From: Diplolepis rosae | Lineage: Eukaryota; Arthropoda; Insecta; Hymenoptera; Diplolepididae | Reading direction: 5' to 3' | NCBI GenBank assembly: GCA_030998225.1 | Contig: JAPYXD010000698.1 | Coordinates: forward strand, 1,901,001 to 1,965,000 | Length of the DNA stretch: 64,000 nucleotides | In this document: positions 36,701-41,945 of the stretch, in pieces | Position numbering within the stretch: position 1 is the stretch's first letter | Layout: each line of letters starts with the position of its first letter | Translations under genes and position numbers: made by a program | The notes under the pieces: generated by a model | Databases searched by the model: none | What the model saw: only the letters and a program-made list of their open reading frames with translations | What the model was told of the DNA's origin: nothing

Positions 36701-38229
36701 TCCCCATGTCCACCTCCTTGGAGAAGATGCTGCCTGCATCGCTTACGTTAGACTCACTCAATATATGGATAAGTAAGTATTGCTCTTATTAACTTTTCAA
36801 ACAAATATAATTTTTAATTTAATTTTTTGAAATCAGCAAATAATTTCAACTCTGATTATAAGAATATAGGTGCTCAATGTTTTCCAATTATTATCACAAT
36901 ACAACAGACTAATATGACTTTTCACATTTTATTACTGCAAGCTCGCTTTAGCCTTTGTGTGGCTAAAATCATATAAGGGGAAGTTTTTTTTTGTAGAACA
37001 ATGAGTATAATAAATTGGCAGAGTGTTCACTTTTGTGATGAATAAAGGACGCTTTTAATATATGTAGAAGTGAGAGTTCAGATTCTCATTTGAAAAAGCA
37101 TGGGAAATGCTTGAGAATAACAAATATTACAAAATTAATTAAATAATTTTTACTCGTGAAAAATAGCCATTACTAAAACTAGTGGCATTTCATTTTTGAG
37201 CCTTGAATTAGAACCTATAACTTCATGAAAATATTATTCAAAGTGCTGAAAATCCAGGCACCTAACAAGTTTAAAAACTGAGGCCATTCATAAATACATG
37301 AAAAATATTTAAAAACTTTTTTCTTCTCTTCGTGCCCTGTTTATCACTCTTTTCCATTGCTCCAGGGTGCACAGTCTTCCCCTTTTTTTCTGTGTTTCCC
37401 CTTTTCTTGAGAAATTCCCCTTTTTTCATTAAAAATACAATGTTTGAATTACATGGGAAAATTCTCTTCGCTTGCAAGCGCGTACTAAGGTTAATTAACA
37501 TAAACTCAGTTTAGGTAATACAAATAAATATATCTGTCTACAGCAAAGACCAATAAATGTTAAATGTATTTTTGCTAGATGTATAAATCAGTTTTCAAAA
37601 GACATTTGTGTTTCCCAACATTGTGGGCAAAAAAAACTATAAAATACTTCGCTTAGATTGTCTAATACATATAAATTCCTTTAAAAGTTCAAGATGTTTC
37701 TATTTCTCCAAGTTGTGAACCAAAAAATGTTTTTATAAATCTATATTTCACATAGACTTATAAAATTCGTAAACTGAATTAAGAGAAACGTGTAGAAGTT
37801 AAATCTCTATTCTAAGATGATTCTGTTCCTTTAGTCTACGATGTGAACAAAACAATAATTAATATGATTCGTTTAGATTTAGAAAATTGACTGAATAGTA
37901 CATTATAACTATATTTCCTCTTTTTTGAGCTCATTTTACGCTGTGCACTCTGCTGTTCCCATCATTCCCAAAAGTACCAGGGTATATTTTATGAATAGTC
38001 CCTTGGATAATATATAATTTGTGATAAACAGAAATAAATATTAGTTGTAATAATGGAATAAAAGATTTTTTTGTAAAATGTGATATTTATTTACAGACAA
38101 GGTGTTGCGCACACTCAGCAGAGCGAGGAGAGCCGTGTGTGGCACAAGAGGGACAATAAATGGCAGAATGTGCACTTCCATCGGAGCGCAGTAACGGGTC
38201 CGTCTCCATTTTCCTTCAACCACAAATAA
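6638..38229 (+). CDS. CaMKII: CaMKII, 3' part of the gene (spliced, nine exons)
   Basis: Calcium/calmodulin-dependent protein kinase II is a Ser/Thr kinase that forms 12- to 14-subunit holoenzymes through its C-terminal hub and acts in synapses and muscle. Only the sequence after the calmodulin-binding segment is present; kinase exons must lie left of base 1. Exons: 6638-6727, 17447-17503, 21831-21977, 26916-27071, 28932-29003, 35747-35822, 35896-35990, 36658-36772, 38097-38229. Every junction keeps frame. The linker exons all begin and end in phase 1, so each can be skipped or included freely. The hub carries the family signatures [54 protein letters not shown] and [20 protein letters not shown], close to the fly protein. 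Introns are enlarged by transposable elements. Two alternative ends are listed separately (35650 start; 29117-29119 stop). Confidence 0.95.
6971..7099. mobile_element. Small TA-flanked foldback MITE (CACTCAGAAAAA ends)
   Basis: The ends CACTCAGAAAAA and TTTTTTCTGCGTG are roughly inverse and bounded by TA on both sides. The interior is a palindrome built of GGTTAATTC/GAATGAAAC-type arms. The terminus CAC(T/G)NAGAAAAA is shared with 11812-12008 and 16113-17105. Confidence 0.55.
7100..9000. other. Intron stretch without recognised features
   Basis: AT-rich. From 7180 to 7510 a phrase like AGTTACAGTTTNGTAA is loosely repeated, a degenerate low-complexity repeat. No exon with compatible phase and no element ends were recognised. 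Confidence 0.4.
9001..9684. mobile_element. Tc1/mariner-like MITE (CACTGCTGTGC ends), copy 1
   Basis: It starts CACTGCTGTGCGAAAGTC and ends in the inverse form GCACAGCAGTG, with TA on both sides (8999-9000, 9685-9686). Inverted subterminal regions extend over about 150 bp (the segment with AGGAAGGTATCAAAATTCTG is found inverted near 9560-9590). No transposase remains. Positions 9530-9684 are nearly identical to 13775-13931. Confidence 0.7.
9687..10179. other. Intron stretch without recognised features
   Basis: AT-rich sequence with a small open frame (9961-10155) that has no recognisable motif and no splice context. Nothing else is seen. Confidence 0.4.
10184..10699. mobile_element. TTAA-flanked MITE, GGTTGATCCATG family, degenerate
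   Basis: Bounded by TTAA at 10180-10183 and 10700-10703. The right end reads GTAATGGTTGATCCATGCCC and the left GGGTACTGTTCAACCAGTAC, its imperfect inverse. The right part matches the right part of the 53506-55144 element (TCAGCTGTANTGGTTGATCC). Confidence 0.65.
11083..11414. mobile_element. TTAA-type MITE, GGATCAACC family, eroded ends
   Basis: The left end after TTAA (11079-11082) is a degenerate form of GGACATGGATCAACC, then ATCACATGACTAAATT. The right end is TTTAGTCACGTGG followed by TTGATCCATGACC. Arms of about 130 bp are inverse. The right target has decayed. Sister copies are 16259-16620 and 17731-18085. Confidence 0.65.
11415..11811. other. Intron stretch without recognised features
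   Basis: AT-rich sequence, nothing recognised. Confidence 0.4.
11812..12008. mobile_element. TA-flanked MITE (CACTGAGAAAA ends) with ACAAAATT repeats
   Basis: The left end CACTGAGAAAAAAA and right end TTTTCTCAGTG are inverse and flanked by TA. The 197-bp interior is a run of about ten alternating ACAAAA/TTTTGTT motifs, so the whole element is a patchwork of short palindromes. Confidence 0.65.
12009..12531. other. Intron stretch without recognised features
   Basis: AT-rich sequence; no exon or element boundary recognised. Confidence 0.4.
12536..14138. mobile_element. TTAA-flanked element, GGCCATGGACCAACC family, with nested insertion
   Basis: The ends GGCCATGGACCAACCGGGTC and its inverse GGTTGGTCCATGGCC are bounded by TTAA (12532-12535 and 14139-14142). 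A second, TA-flanked element (12624-13931) sits inside near the left end. The true host element is therefore only about 300 bp and resembles the ends of 29267-30174. Confidence 0.75.
12624..13931. mobile_element. Tc1/mariner-like non-autonomous element, copy 2 (nested)
   Basis: It starts CACTGCTGGACAAAAGTCG and ends TTTTGCACAGAAGTG, flanked by TA (12622-12623, 13932-13933). The right 155 bp are nearly identical to the right end of the 9001-9684 element. The interior contains a cluster of CGGAAAT/ATTTCC palindromes (about 13195-13525). No transposase is present. Confidence 0.7.
14143..16112. other. Intron stretch without recognised features
   Basis: AT-rich with some C/T-rich runs (about 14890-15300). 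Several small open frames exist but show no family motif and no splice-compatible phase. A small imperfect palindrome lies around 15750-15850. Confidence 0.4.
16259..16620. mobile_element. TTAA-flanked foldback MITE, GGACATGGATCAACC family
   Basis: This 362-bp element has perfect TTAA on both sides (16255-16258, 16621-16624) and ends GGACATGGATCAACC / GGTTGATCCATGTCC-like (the right copy has GATTGATCC). Its arms are inverse over most of their length, including CACGTGACTAAATT. It is inserted inside the 16113-17105 element. Confidence 0.8.
16683..16878. repeat. Foldback with 65-bp arms
   Basis: The arm AACTGGAATTTTAATAT through TAATCGACAC (16683-16747) is repeated inverted at about 16813-16878 (GTGTCGATTATTTTGC through TTCAGTTG). 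The loop of about 65 bp is A+T only. Confidence 0.65.
17447..17503 (+). CDS. CaMKII: CaMKII linker exon (phase 1 cassette)
   Basis: It encodes [18 protein letters not shown], matching the fly linker (DKKGTVDRSTTVVSKEPE type). The acceptor is GTACAG and the donor GAAG|GTAACT. Together with the single base left by the 6638 exon it first makes a Glu codon. Length 57 bp, a multiple of three, so it can be skipped without frameshift. Confidence 0.92.
17731..18085. mobile_element. TTAA-flanked foldback MITE, GGCCATNGATC family
   Basis: Perfect TTAA flanks (17727-17730, 18086-18089). Ends GGCCATTGATCAATCGGATC and GATCTGGTTGATCCATGGCC, arms inverse, 355 bp. It is a sister of 16259-16620, sharing CACGTGACTAAATT and the internal AAGTATCTTTCTGAAAATTT. 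Confidence 0.8.
18090..19751. other. Intron stretch without recognised features
   Basis: AT-rich. Short open frames here have Phe/Ile/Lys-rich translations typical of random AT-rich DNA. Nothing was assigned. Confidence 0.4.
19752..19835 (+). other. Possible cassette exon or LINE fragment
   Basis: An 84-bp island of markedly higher G+C is bounded by a CAGCAG acceptor (19749-19754) and a GT at 19836. Read in the phase left by the previous CaMKII exon it is fully open, encodes a peptide containing [12 protein letters not shown], and would leave phase 1 again, so it fits the cassette pattern. Against this, VQNAAA is also typical of the segment after the reverse transcriptase in CR1/L2-type LINEs, and the donor A|GTGTAA is weak. 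The two readings cannot be separated here. Confidence 0.35.
19838..20564. other. Intron stretch without recognised features
   Basis: AT-rich sequence; nothing recognised. Confidence 0.4.
20565..21318. mobile_element. GGATCC family element, copy 3, left end truncated
   Basis: Starting inside the left arm (TTTAGAAAAGTTTTGGG), it runs to the degenerate right end ATGGCAGATCCCC. The interior (about 20870-21060) matches the interior of the interrupted copy at 60193-62884, including TTGCGGAAAACGG and TAATACTCACTATCAAAA, and so gives an approximate empty site for the insertion there. Confidence 0.65.
21319..21830. other. Intron stretch before a CaMKII exon
   Basis: AT-rich, nothing recognised. The acceptor at its end (CATGAAAAG) has a weak pyrimidine tract, consistent with optional use of the next exon. 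Confidence 0.4.
21831..21977 (+). CDS. CaMKII: CaMKII linker exon, Pro/Ser/Gly-rich cassette
   Basis: It encodes 48 full codons beginning [20 protein letters not shown] and ending in VLLQGAQ. It starts with GC completing a Gly codon from the previous phase-1 exon and leaves one base before GTAAAATG. The 147-bp length keeps frame. The composition is GC-rich against an AT-rich surround, supporting coding. The acceptor is weak; a stronger-looking AG at 21843-21844 would be out of phase with the upstream exon. Confidence 0.75.
21978..23858. other. Intron stretch without recognised features
   Basis: AT-rich. An open frame continues about 230 bp past the donor of the preceding exon but turns into T-rich sequence and is taken as intron. 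No element ends recognised. Confidence 0.4.
24050..24545. repeat. GC-rich diverged tandem repeat (about 157-bp unit)
   Basis: The segment CTGGGCCACGGTTGAACCAA (24158-24177) followed by TNGTCG and TATTATTAACTAGATT recurs about 157 bp later (from about 24316) with few changes. Within and around the units, short motifs GTTGGCC, TTGGCCC and GTTGAACC alternate on both strands. The G+C content is far above the surroundings. Confidence 0.6.
24831..25596. mobile_element. Nested inverted-repeat element (CGGAGNAACTCTTTATTG ends)
   Basis: The left arm starts CGGAGAAACTCTTTATTG, then TAAAATTTAGTATTATTATA; the right arm is the inverse, ending AATAAAGAGTTCCTCCG. Arms are about 50-60 bp. The 25000-25165 segment, read in reverse, resembles the minisatellite units at 54080-54540. 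Confidence 0.65.
25965..26430. other. Intron stretch without recognised features
   Basis: AT-rich; nothing recognised. Confidence 0.4.
26431..26540. repeat. Small foldback (CAGAGAAAAAATTT ends)
   Basis: CACAGAGAAAAAATTTAT on the left is the inverse of AAATTTTTTCTCTG on the right, about 110 bp apart. It is probably a relic of the CACTGAGAAAA-ended MITE group. Confidence 0.45.
26916..27071 (+). CDS. CaMKII: CaMKII linker exon, Ser/Asn-rich low-complexity cassette
   Basis: It is open in the expected phase for 51 full codons: a Gly-Ser run, a Ser/Asn/Gln run, a stretch of seven Asn, then SRRHSSSGT. It begins CT after GACTAG, completing Ala, and leaves one base at the donor ACCG|GTCTGT. Base composition is strongly CAG/AAC-rich and unlike the intron. 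Such tracts are usual for length-variable linkers. The acceptor lacks a pyrimidine tract and the donor is moderate, so usage is probably optional. Confidence 0.65.
27268..28324. mobile_element. TA-flanked element (CTGAAAATTATC ends) with nested pogo-like MITE
   Basis: CTGAAAATTATCTGGACACT (27271-27290) and the inverse at 28301-28320 agree at nearly all positions, with TA just outside both ends. About 1.06 kb, no transposase. Positions 27350-27480 share phrases with the 10184-10699 element (AGTGAGAATTTTNCNCAG; CTATCATTATAAAATAAAAC). A second element is inserted at 28056-28235. Confidence 0.65.
28056..28235. mobile_element. Pogo-like MITE (CAGTCGGGACT ends)
   Basis: Inverted ends CAGTCGGGACT / AGTCCCGACTG with flanking TA on both sides and inner CTCGTTTATTGGAACG-type extension. 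CAGTNGG..CTCG termini with TA duplication are characteristic of pogo/Tigger-like Tc1/mariner elements. It is 180 bp and GC-richer than the host. Confidence 0.7.
28325..28931. other. Intron stretch before a CaMKII exon
   Basis: AT-rich; no element ends. It ends in a long T/C-rich tract and the acceptor CACTAG (28926-28931). Confidence 0.5.
28932..29003 (+). CDS. CaMKII: CaMKII linker exon, last cassette before the hub
   Basis: It encodes [20 protein letters not shown] then RED, entered by AT completing an Asp codon and leaving one base at GACG|GTAAGG, a strong donor. A second in-phase donor lies 39 bp downstream (exon end 29042, GGTG|GTAAAG), which would add 13 Gly/Asn-rich codons. If neither is used the frame stays open to a TAA at 29117-29119 (separate entry). 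Confidence 0.75.
28932..29119 (+). CDS. CaMKII: CaMKII alternative terminal exon (hub-less product)
   Basis: Read-through of the donor at 29003 extends the linker by 38 codons: a Gly/Asn-rich run, a Lys/Ser-rich stretch and the end [10 protein letters not shown], then TAA. The product would keep kinase and calmodulin-binding parts but lack the oligomerisation hub. The extension has coding-like, GC-richer composition up to the stop and then becomes AT-rich. It could also be simply intron that happens to be open for 114 bp; the strong donor argues for that in most transcripts. Confidence 0.45.
29267..30174. mobile_element. TTAA-type element, GGCCATGGACCAACC family
   Basis: The left end GGCCATGGACCAACCGGATC follows TTAA (29263-29266). 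The right end GGTTGGTCCATGGCC is followed by TTCA, a decayed target. The subterminal CCTACCTTACC..GCATTTCA is inverted at 30120-30145. The middle holds a near palindrome (about 29640-29920) with AAACATCTAATGATTCTATT in both orientations. Confidence 0.7.
30179..30512. mobile_element. Foldback MITE abutting the previous element
   Basis: The left end GGCCATGTCTTACTTATCCG and right end CGGATATATAAGCCATGGCC are inverse; the arms include CTACCTTAC, GAGATATCGAGTT and AACGTTTATC inverted about a centre near 30340. The right flank is TTAA (30513-30516); the left flank is the TTCA shared with the neighbouring element. Confidence 0.7.
30517..32914. other. Intron stretch without recognised features
   Basis: AT-rich sequence of about 2.4 kb. 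A TTAAAGGGTTAC-type phrase near 32604 resembles ends of TTAA elements, but no partner was found. No exon seen. Confidence 0.4.
32915..33062 (+). pseudogene. Fragment with Lys/Arg-rich N-terminus, possibly of a transposase
   Basis: From the ATG at 32915 an open frame encodes [20 protein letters not shown] and ends the recognisable part with [10 protein letters not shown] before running into the palindromic array. N-termini rich in basic residues with an SAKKL phrase occur in Mutator-like insect element proteins, but this is only a resemblance and I would not assign it. Confidence 0.25.
33064..33930. repeat. GC-rich array of palindromic modules
   Basis: Two kinds of palindromic module alternate. 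Type A is centred on GAGCGAGTCGCGACTCGCTC (perfect 20-bp palindrome, 33111-33130) with outer arms TTTCGTATTAAGTGCGGAAA / GTTCCGCACGTGATATGAAC. It recurs at about 33376-33485 and 33590-33710. Type B has arms CGTGCGGAAAGTTNATTTTCCCGC and its inverse around TAAAATTTTAA (about 33190-33370, a half unit about 33505-33575, and about 33745-33925). TATACAGCGAACAA-like joints separate them. G+C and CpG content are far above the flanks. No coding function is evident. Confidence 0.75.
33931..35649. other. Intron and possible upstream region of an alternative CaMKII start
   Basis: AT-rich. A somewhat GC-richer patch lies at about 35240-35390. No clear TATA box with a matching initiator was found upstream of the 35650 start codon. 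Confidence 0.35.
35650..35822 (+). CDS. CaMKII: CaMKII alternative first coding exon (hub-only, alphaKAP-like isoform)
   Basis: An ATG at 35650 is in frame with the hub exon through its own acceptor. The first residues are [11 protein letters not shown], then a 21-residue acidic linker ([20 protein letters not shown] and P), then the hub beginning ARRQEIIK. An in-frame TAG at 35623-35625 closes the frame upstream, so a transcript starting here would begin at this ATG. With the three following exons it gives 171 residues. Two Cys after short hydrophobics, followed by basic residues, is the layout of dual palmitoylation anchors such as the GAP-43 N-terminus. Mammalian alphaKAP is a hub-only, membrane-anchored product from an internal CAMK2A promoter, so a similar role (membrane targeting of holoenzymes) is inferred. 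The Kozak context at 35650 is weak; a second Met codon at 35671 has A at -3. Confidence 0.55.
35747..35822 (+). CDS. CaMKII: CaMKII hub exon 1
   Basis: It begins at acceptor AATTCCAG, with a good branch-point match TAACTGAC at 35717-35724. CT completes an Ala codon, followed by [20 protein letters not shown] and FEAY, the first helix of the hub. The donor AC|GTAAGT leaves two bases. The 63 bp upstream are also open but lack a good pyrimidine tract at their AG (35682-35683), so the full-length form is taken to start here. Confidence 0.9.
35896..35990 (+). CDS. CaMKII: CaMKII hub exon 2
   Basis: It encodes [20 protein letters not shown] and [11 protein letters not shown], the conserved hub core. 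Acceptor TTATTCAG, donor AATG|GTAATT, phases 2 in and 1 out, matching both neighbours. Confidence 0.96.
35991..36657. other. CaMKII intron
   Basis: AT-rich; nothing recognised besides splice sites. Confidence 0.6.
36658..36772 (+). CDS. CaMKII: CaMKII hub exon 3
   Basis: It encodes [20 protein letters not shown], then [17 protein letters not shown], after a Val codon split with the previous exon. Acceptor CAAGCAG, donor AA|GTAAGT. Conserved hub region. Confidence 0.96.
36773..38096. other. CaMKII intron
   Basis: About 1.3 kb, AT-rich; a pyrimidine-rich patch at 37320-37430. No feature recognised. Confidence 0.6.
38097..38229 (+). CDS. CaMKII: CaMKII last coding exon (hub C-terminus)
   Basis: Acceptor TTTACAG, then [20 protein letters not shown] and [20 protein letters not shown] ending NHK and TAA (38227-38229). 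The SEExRVWH and WQNVHFHRS signatures are invariant in the family; the short tail after HRS is lineage-specific. Confidence 0.97.
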
Positions 38230-39471
38230 GATCCTCCTGAAGGAATTTAGCGAAGAAGAAAAGCAACTGTTACCGTATCACACTTTGTTGTTCCACTGGT
38301 GATTTTAGTACTAAGCGCGATCTTGATTAAACTGGTCGCCGGTGCTCGCTCCAGTACCTGCTTAGCGTACTTATCTAATCTGCGTACACCAGGTACGCGC
38401 CACGAACAACTGATCAAGAGAAGAGACAACAATAACCAGACAAAAAAATGATAAAGCACAAGAAGAAAGGAAAGCAGCCGAGTACCGAATTGCGCTCTCC
38501 GTTCAGAAAGTCACCTAGACGACCTAGACACTCAACTCTAGGAGATTCTTCAAGATAGTCCAGGAATTTTGCCGATGGGCTGACGGGCGTTGAGACTCCT
38601 ATATGGATCAGATCGTTGACGATCAAACCTCTGCTTACAACTCTTAATTAGTTAGTAACAAATTTTGCGTAGAGAGTCGCTTAGTGATCTTCGGTCCGTT
38701 CGAGCCTTACAATCGACCAACGTGCCACCTAACTACGTTACGGGGTTTCTTCGCTCGACTTCGAGACCCTAGCCAAGACTGTTGTTAAATGGTAAGGGCC
38801 AGCATTTCAGTCTCTATTTAAGCATCAGAACTTAAAACGTTCAATAAAAAACAACTCTCTTCGGCGCTGATCAAAATTCACGGTTAGAGATCACGTCAGA
38901 AAGATTTTTACTTACTATCTACTTCGCTTTTCGATCATTGGCTATCGTCAGAATGACACCCTGCTCCAGAAATATTCAAATTAATATCAATAAATAGATA
39001 ATAATAACAATGGGGAAAAGGAGAAATAAAAAAAATAAGTTGTTTTTTTCTATTTTTTGGCAAATTTGAATATTTTTGGAAAAACATTTTGAATTTGGAT
39101 CTCGTAAAACAAAGAGAAAGTGAATGGGACAAACAAAGTTAATCGTCAGAATTCAAAATTTTTATTTTGTTTGATAATAGGAGAATTAAAATTTTTCAGT
39201 TCCTGTTTGTTATATTTTAATCCATTTAAACTTGTATTGTAGATATACATAAGGAGACCAAAGTTTTGTATGAGGACTTCAAAAAATAGAGCGTTTTTTG
39301 TCTGAAGTACAATAAAAGAGTACGAAAACTTCCAGAGTACATAAACATAATCTCAAAAGAAAATAAACAAGTCCTAAATGATTTAGATAATTAGCTGGAT
39401 ACTATGTACGTTACTTATAATTAGCTTTTGTAAAATTCAAAAGAAAATACGATTTGAGTAGATTTCTAGAG
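38230..39471 (+). other. CaMKII 3' untranslated region (start)
   Basis: From the stop to about 38850 the sequence is GC-richer and non-repetitive, unlike the introns, as expected for exonic UTR. The hexamer AATAAA at about 38843 is a possible first polyadenylation signal. How far the UTR extends cannot be told. Confidence 0.5.
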
Positions 39472-39828
39472 TAGAAACCCCATCGATTGAATAACTAATC
39501 TGAGGGAATATTTTATTGATAACGACGTTTCGGAGTAATTTACAAACAAACAATTTTTTCATTTAAAAGTCGAAGCAAATGTGACGTCATGAACACCTTC
39601 AAATATTTCGATCAGTTTTTACTTCCGGTTCGGAGGTGGGAAGAAGACTTCCCGTATCTTTGTCTTCTTTCCTCTTGCGAAAAGTTTTCAAAATATTTAA
39701 CTGTTTGAGATGCGCTCTAGCGTTTCTCTTGAATGAAAAGTTCTATAGGCACGAAAGGAGAATATATAGGCTGCCTGTGAGCCAACCATAATCCAAAATA
39801 GGGGAGAGTTCAATCGATGGGGTTTCTA
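39472..39828. mobile_element. Foldback MITE (TAGAAACCCCATCGATTGAA ends)
   Basis: Perfect 20-bp inverted termini 357 bp apart (39472-39491 and 39809-39828). The target duplication is not obvious; TA can be read as part of each end. No coding. Confidence 0.65.
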
Positions 39829-41679
39829 TTGTATGCAAAACTCACGCCACACTCGGGAAGTTGTTGTACTTCAATGTATATCACACAGAAAAATGCTAAT
39901 TTTCAAATATACTACTTTGGTCTTCTTATTATGGCTATACGAGCGAAGCTGAAGCGACTGGCTGTTTCCGCTCTAAGTGTAAATAACGAGACAAAGTACT
40001 TTGGTACGCAATTGGTCGTCTTATGTTCCAACGTAGCGCGCAAACTCAAAACCATGCCAAGTTGATGCCGTATGAGTTAAGACTTCGGATTCTCGTATTC
40101 AATTCCTTTTTATATGAGTTGGGTGCGTAATTTTTCAGAGTGCATATCTGTATCGATAGTCGAATTTTGATGTAATAATAATAATAGATACGTTCGATAA
40201 TGATTGTCTTTGCTCGTGTTTGTTCTAATTTCCAAGCGAGTCAAGTTGTGTCTCGTCTAAGTATTTACAATGATTCCTTTTTACAAGGGAATTTTTTAAT
40301 ATACATACTTCTTTTTTACTAGTCATTGCTTATGCTCATTGATATGAAAAGTGCTTCTGATATTCAAAGGTAATTGTAACTTTTTTCTTTGTTTGATATT
40401 ATTTCAGAAATTTTTAAAAATACTGAAAGTAATGAAAACGCTAAAAGTACAGAAGACATGAAATGAGATTTTAAGGAAATATAAGGTTGTAGCATCCCCA
40501 ATTTCAAATAATAATCAGATGAAGTTCTAGTGTCGATTCTAACGAGCTTAATAATTAGCAGATCTCTCAGTTCCCTTGATCTTGTTAATCCCGGTCGAGA
40601 ATCAGTAACTTTTTTCTGACGTTACCTTTAAAAAAAAGGAAGAAAAAGAAATAAGAAAATCGCAAGTCTTAGATAAAAAAAAATATAGGCTCATAAACTA
40701 ACACGAACCATGAATTTATGCCGAATTCACGTGTGGAAGAACCTGGATTCGCAAACTTGAAGTTGGGAATTATTTCAAAATTGAAAACTTTTAGTATAAT
40801 ATCTGAATAAAAGACTTCATCTACATAAATTCGTAGCTGCATTTGAAAATTGTATATTCTAAACAATCAAATAATCAAAAACACTATACACATAAAGTTT
40901 AACATTTAATTCAAAATTATTCTGTCAAATTAATTGCTGATTAATTTTTTTTAAATTTAATGAATGATTTAAAAAAAAAAGTCCAGTTTAACTGCACGTG
41001 AATATGAAAATGATAGAAGGACTGATGACTTTTTATGACTGAAGTACATGAGCACGAAAATATAGAGCTTTTACCAGTCTTTTAAAAATGTATACCCAGC
41101 GAAAAATGTGAAATATTCCAACGCACTGCATTAGGAGACTCGATGAATCTGCGATTTAACTATTATAAGTGTTTCGTTTCTACACGTACTGTTAAACCTT
41201 TGAAAACTATTTCTACCTTCCGAAAACTTTTTAATTAACGAGCACCTATAGATAAGACATGATCACGAATGAGAGATATAAAAACGATAAAAGAAAATGT
41301 TGTGTTTAATAATCATTGTACAGAAAAAAAAACATTCTTCCATGTGATTTTTTCGATTTCATTTTTTTCATATTGCACCAAATACCGCCCCCTTTCTTAC
41401 GATACGATCTTACGATATTTTCCTTAAGAGAGGCTTTTTTAAAGATTCAAAAATTTAAAAAAATTCTTCACTTCTCCAGTTTCAATTTTTTTATGTAGCT
41501 GAATTAAATTACTAAAATACTTATAATTAGGTAAAAGTATTATTATTATTTTTAAAATCTTGTGTCGATATTTTAATGTCGAAAATGTAATGTCAAATTT
41601 ATTTCTAAATGGTTTATAATTTTCTTTAAAGAAGGAAATGAAAATTGAAAGTGGAGTCAAAATAGAGTATTAATTTCAA
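39829..41679. other. Downstream or intergenic stretch
   Basis: AT-rich with a GC-richer patch at about 39930-40080. It may still be CaMKII UTR; nothing else recognised. Confidence 0.35.
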
Positions 41680-41945
41680 ATGTTTAGGGGGCGAATAGTC
41701 GTTAATCGTCGGTATAAATATATCGGTATTAGCTTGAACTCGCAGTCCAGTCGCAAATTTGTACGCTCGAGGCATTCGCTCGCCGTGTACGCGTACAAGA
41801 TAAACCGAGATTTATTTTAATTCTGTATTATTTGATCCTTTTTATAAATAAACCCTTAAATATAAATATATATTTTATGTAAACCCGCGTTCGAGTGTGA
41901 AAAACTCGGAGCGACTTGTGTATAGTGCATAATATGTATACATAG
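41680..41945 (+). promoter_or_regulatory. Candidate core promoter or solo LTR
   Basis: TATAAATA at 41713-41720 is followed at a spacing of about 31 bp by a CAGTCCAGTC initiator-like sequence (41743-41752), the canonical arthropod layout. It is preceded by TGTTTAGGGGGCG, the kind of start seen in BEL/Pao long terminal repeats, and followed by AATAAA near 41848. No second LTR, internal coding or clear target duplication was found, so a solo LTR or an unannotated promoter are both open. Confidence 0.35.

Noticed and set aside
38247..38626. Two overlapping minus-strand ORFs after the CaMKII stop
   Set aside because: No motif, no splice context; the stretch is explained as CaMKII 3' UTR.
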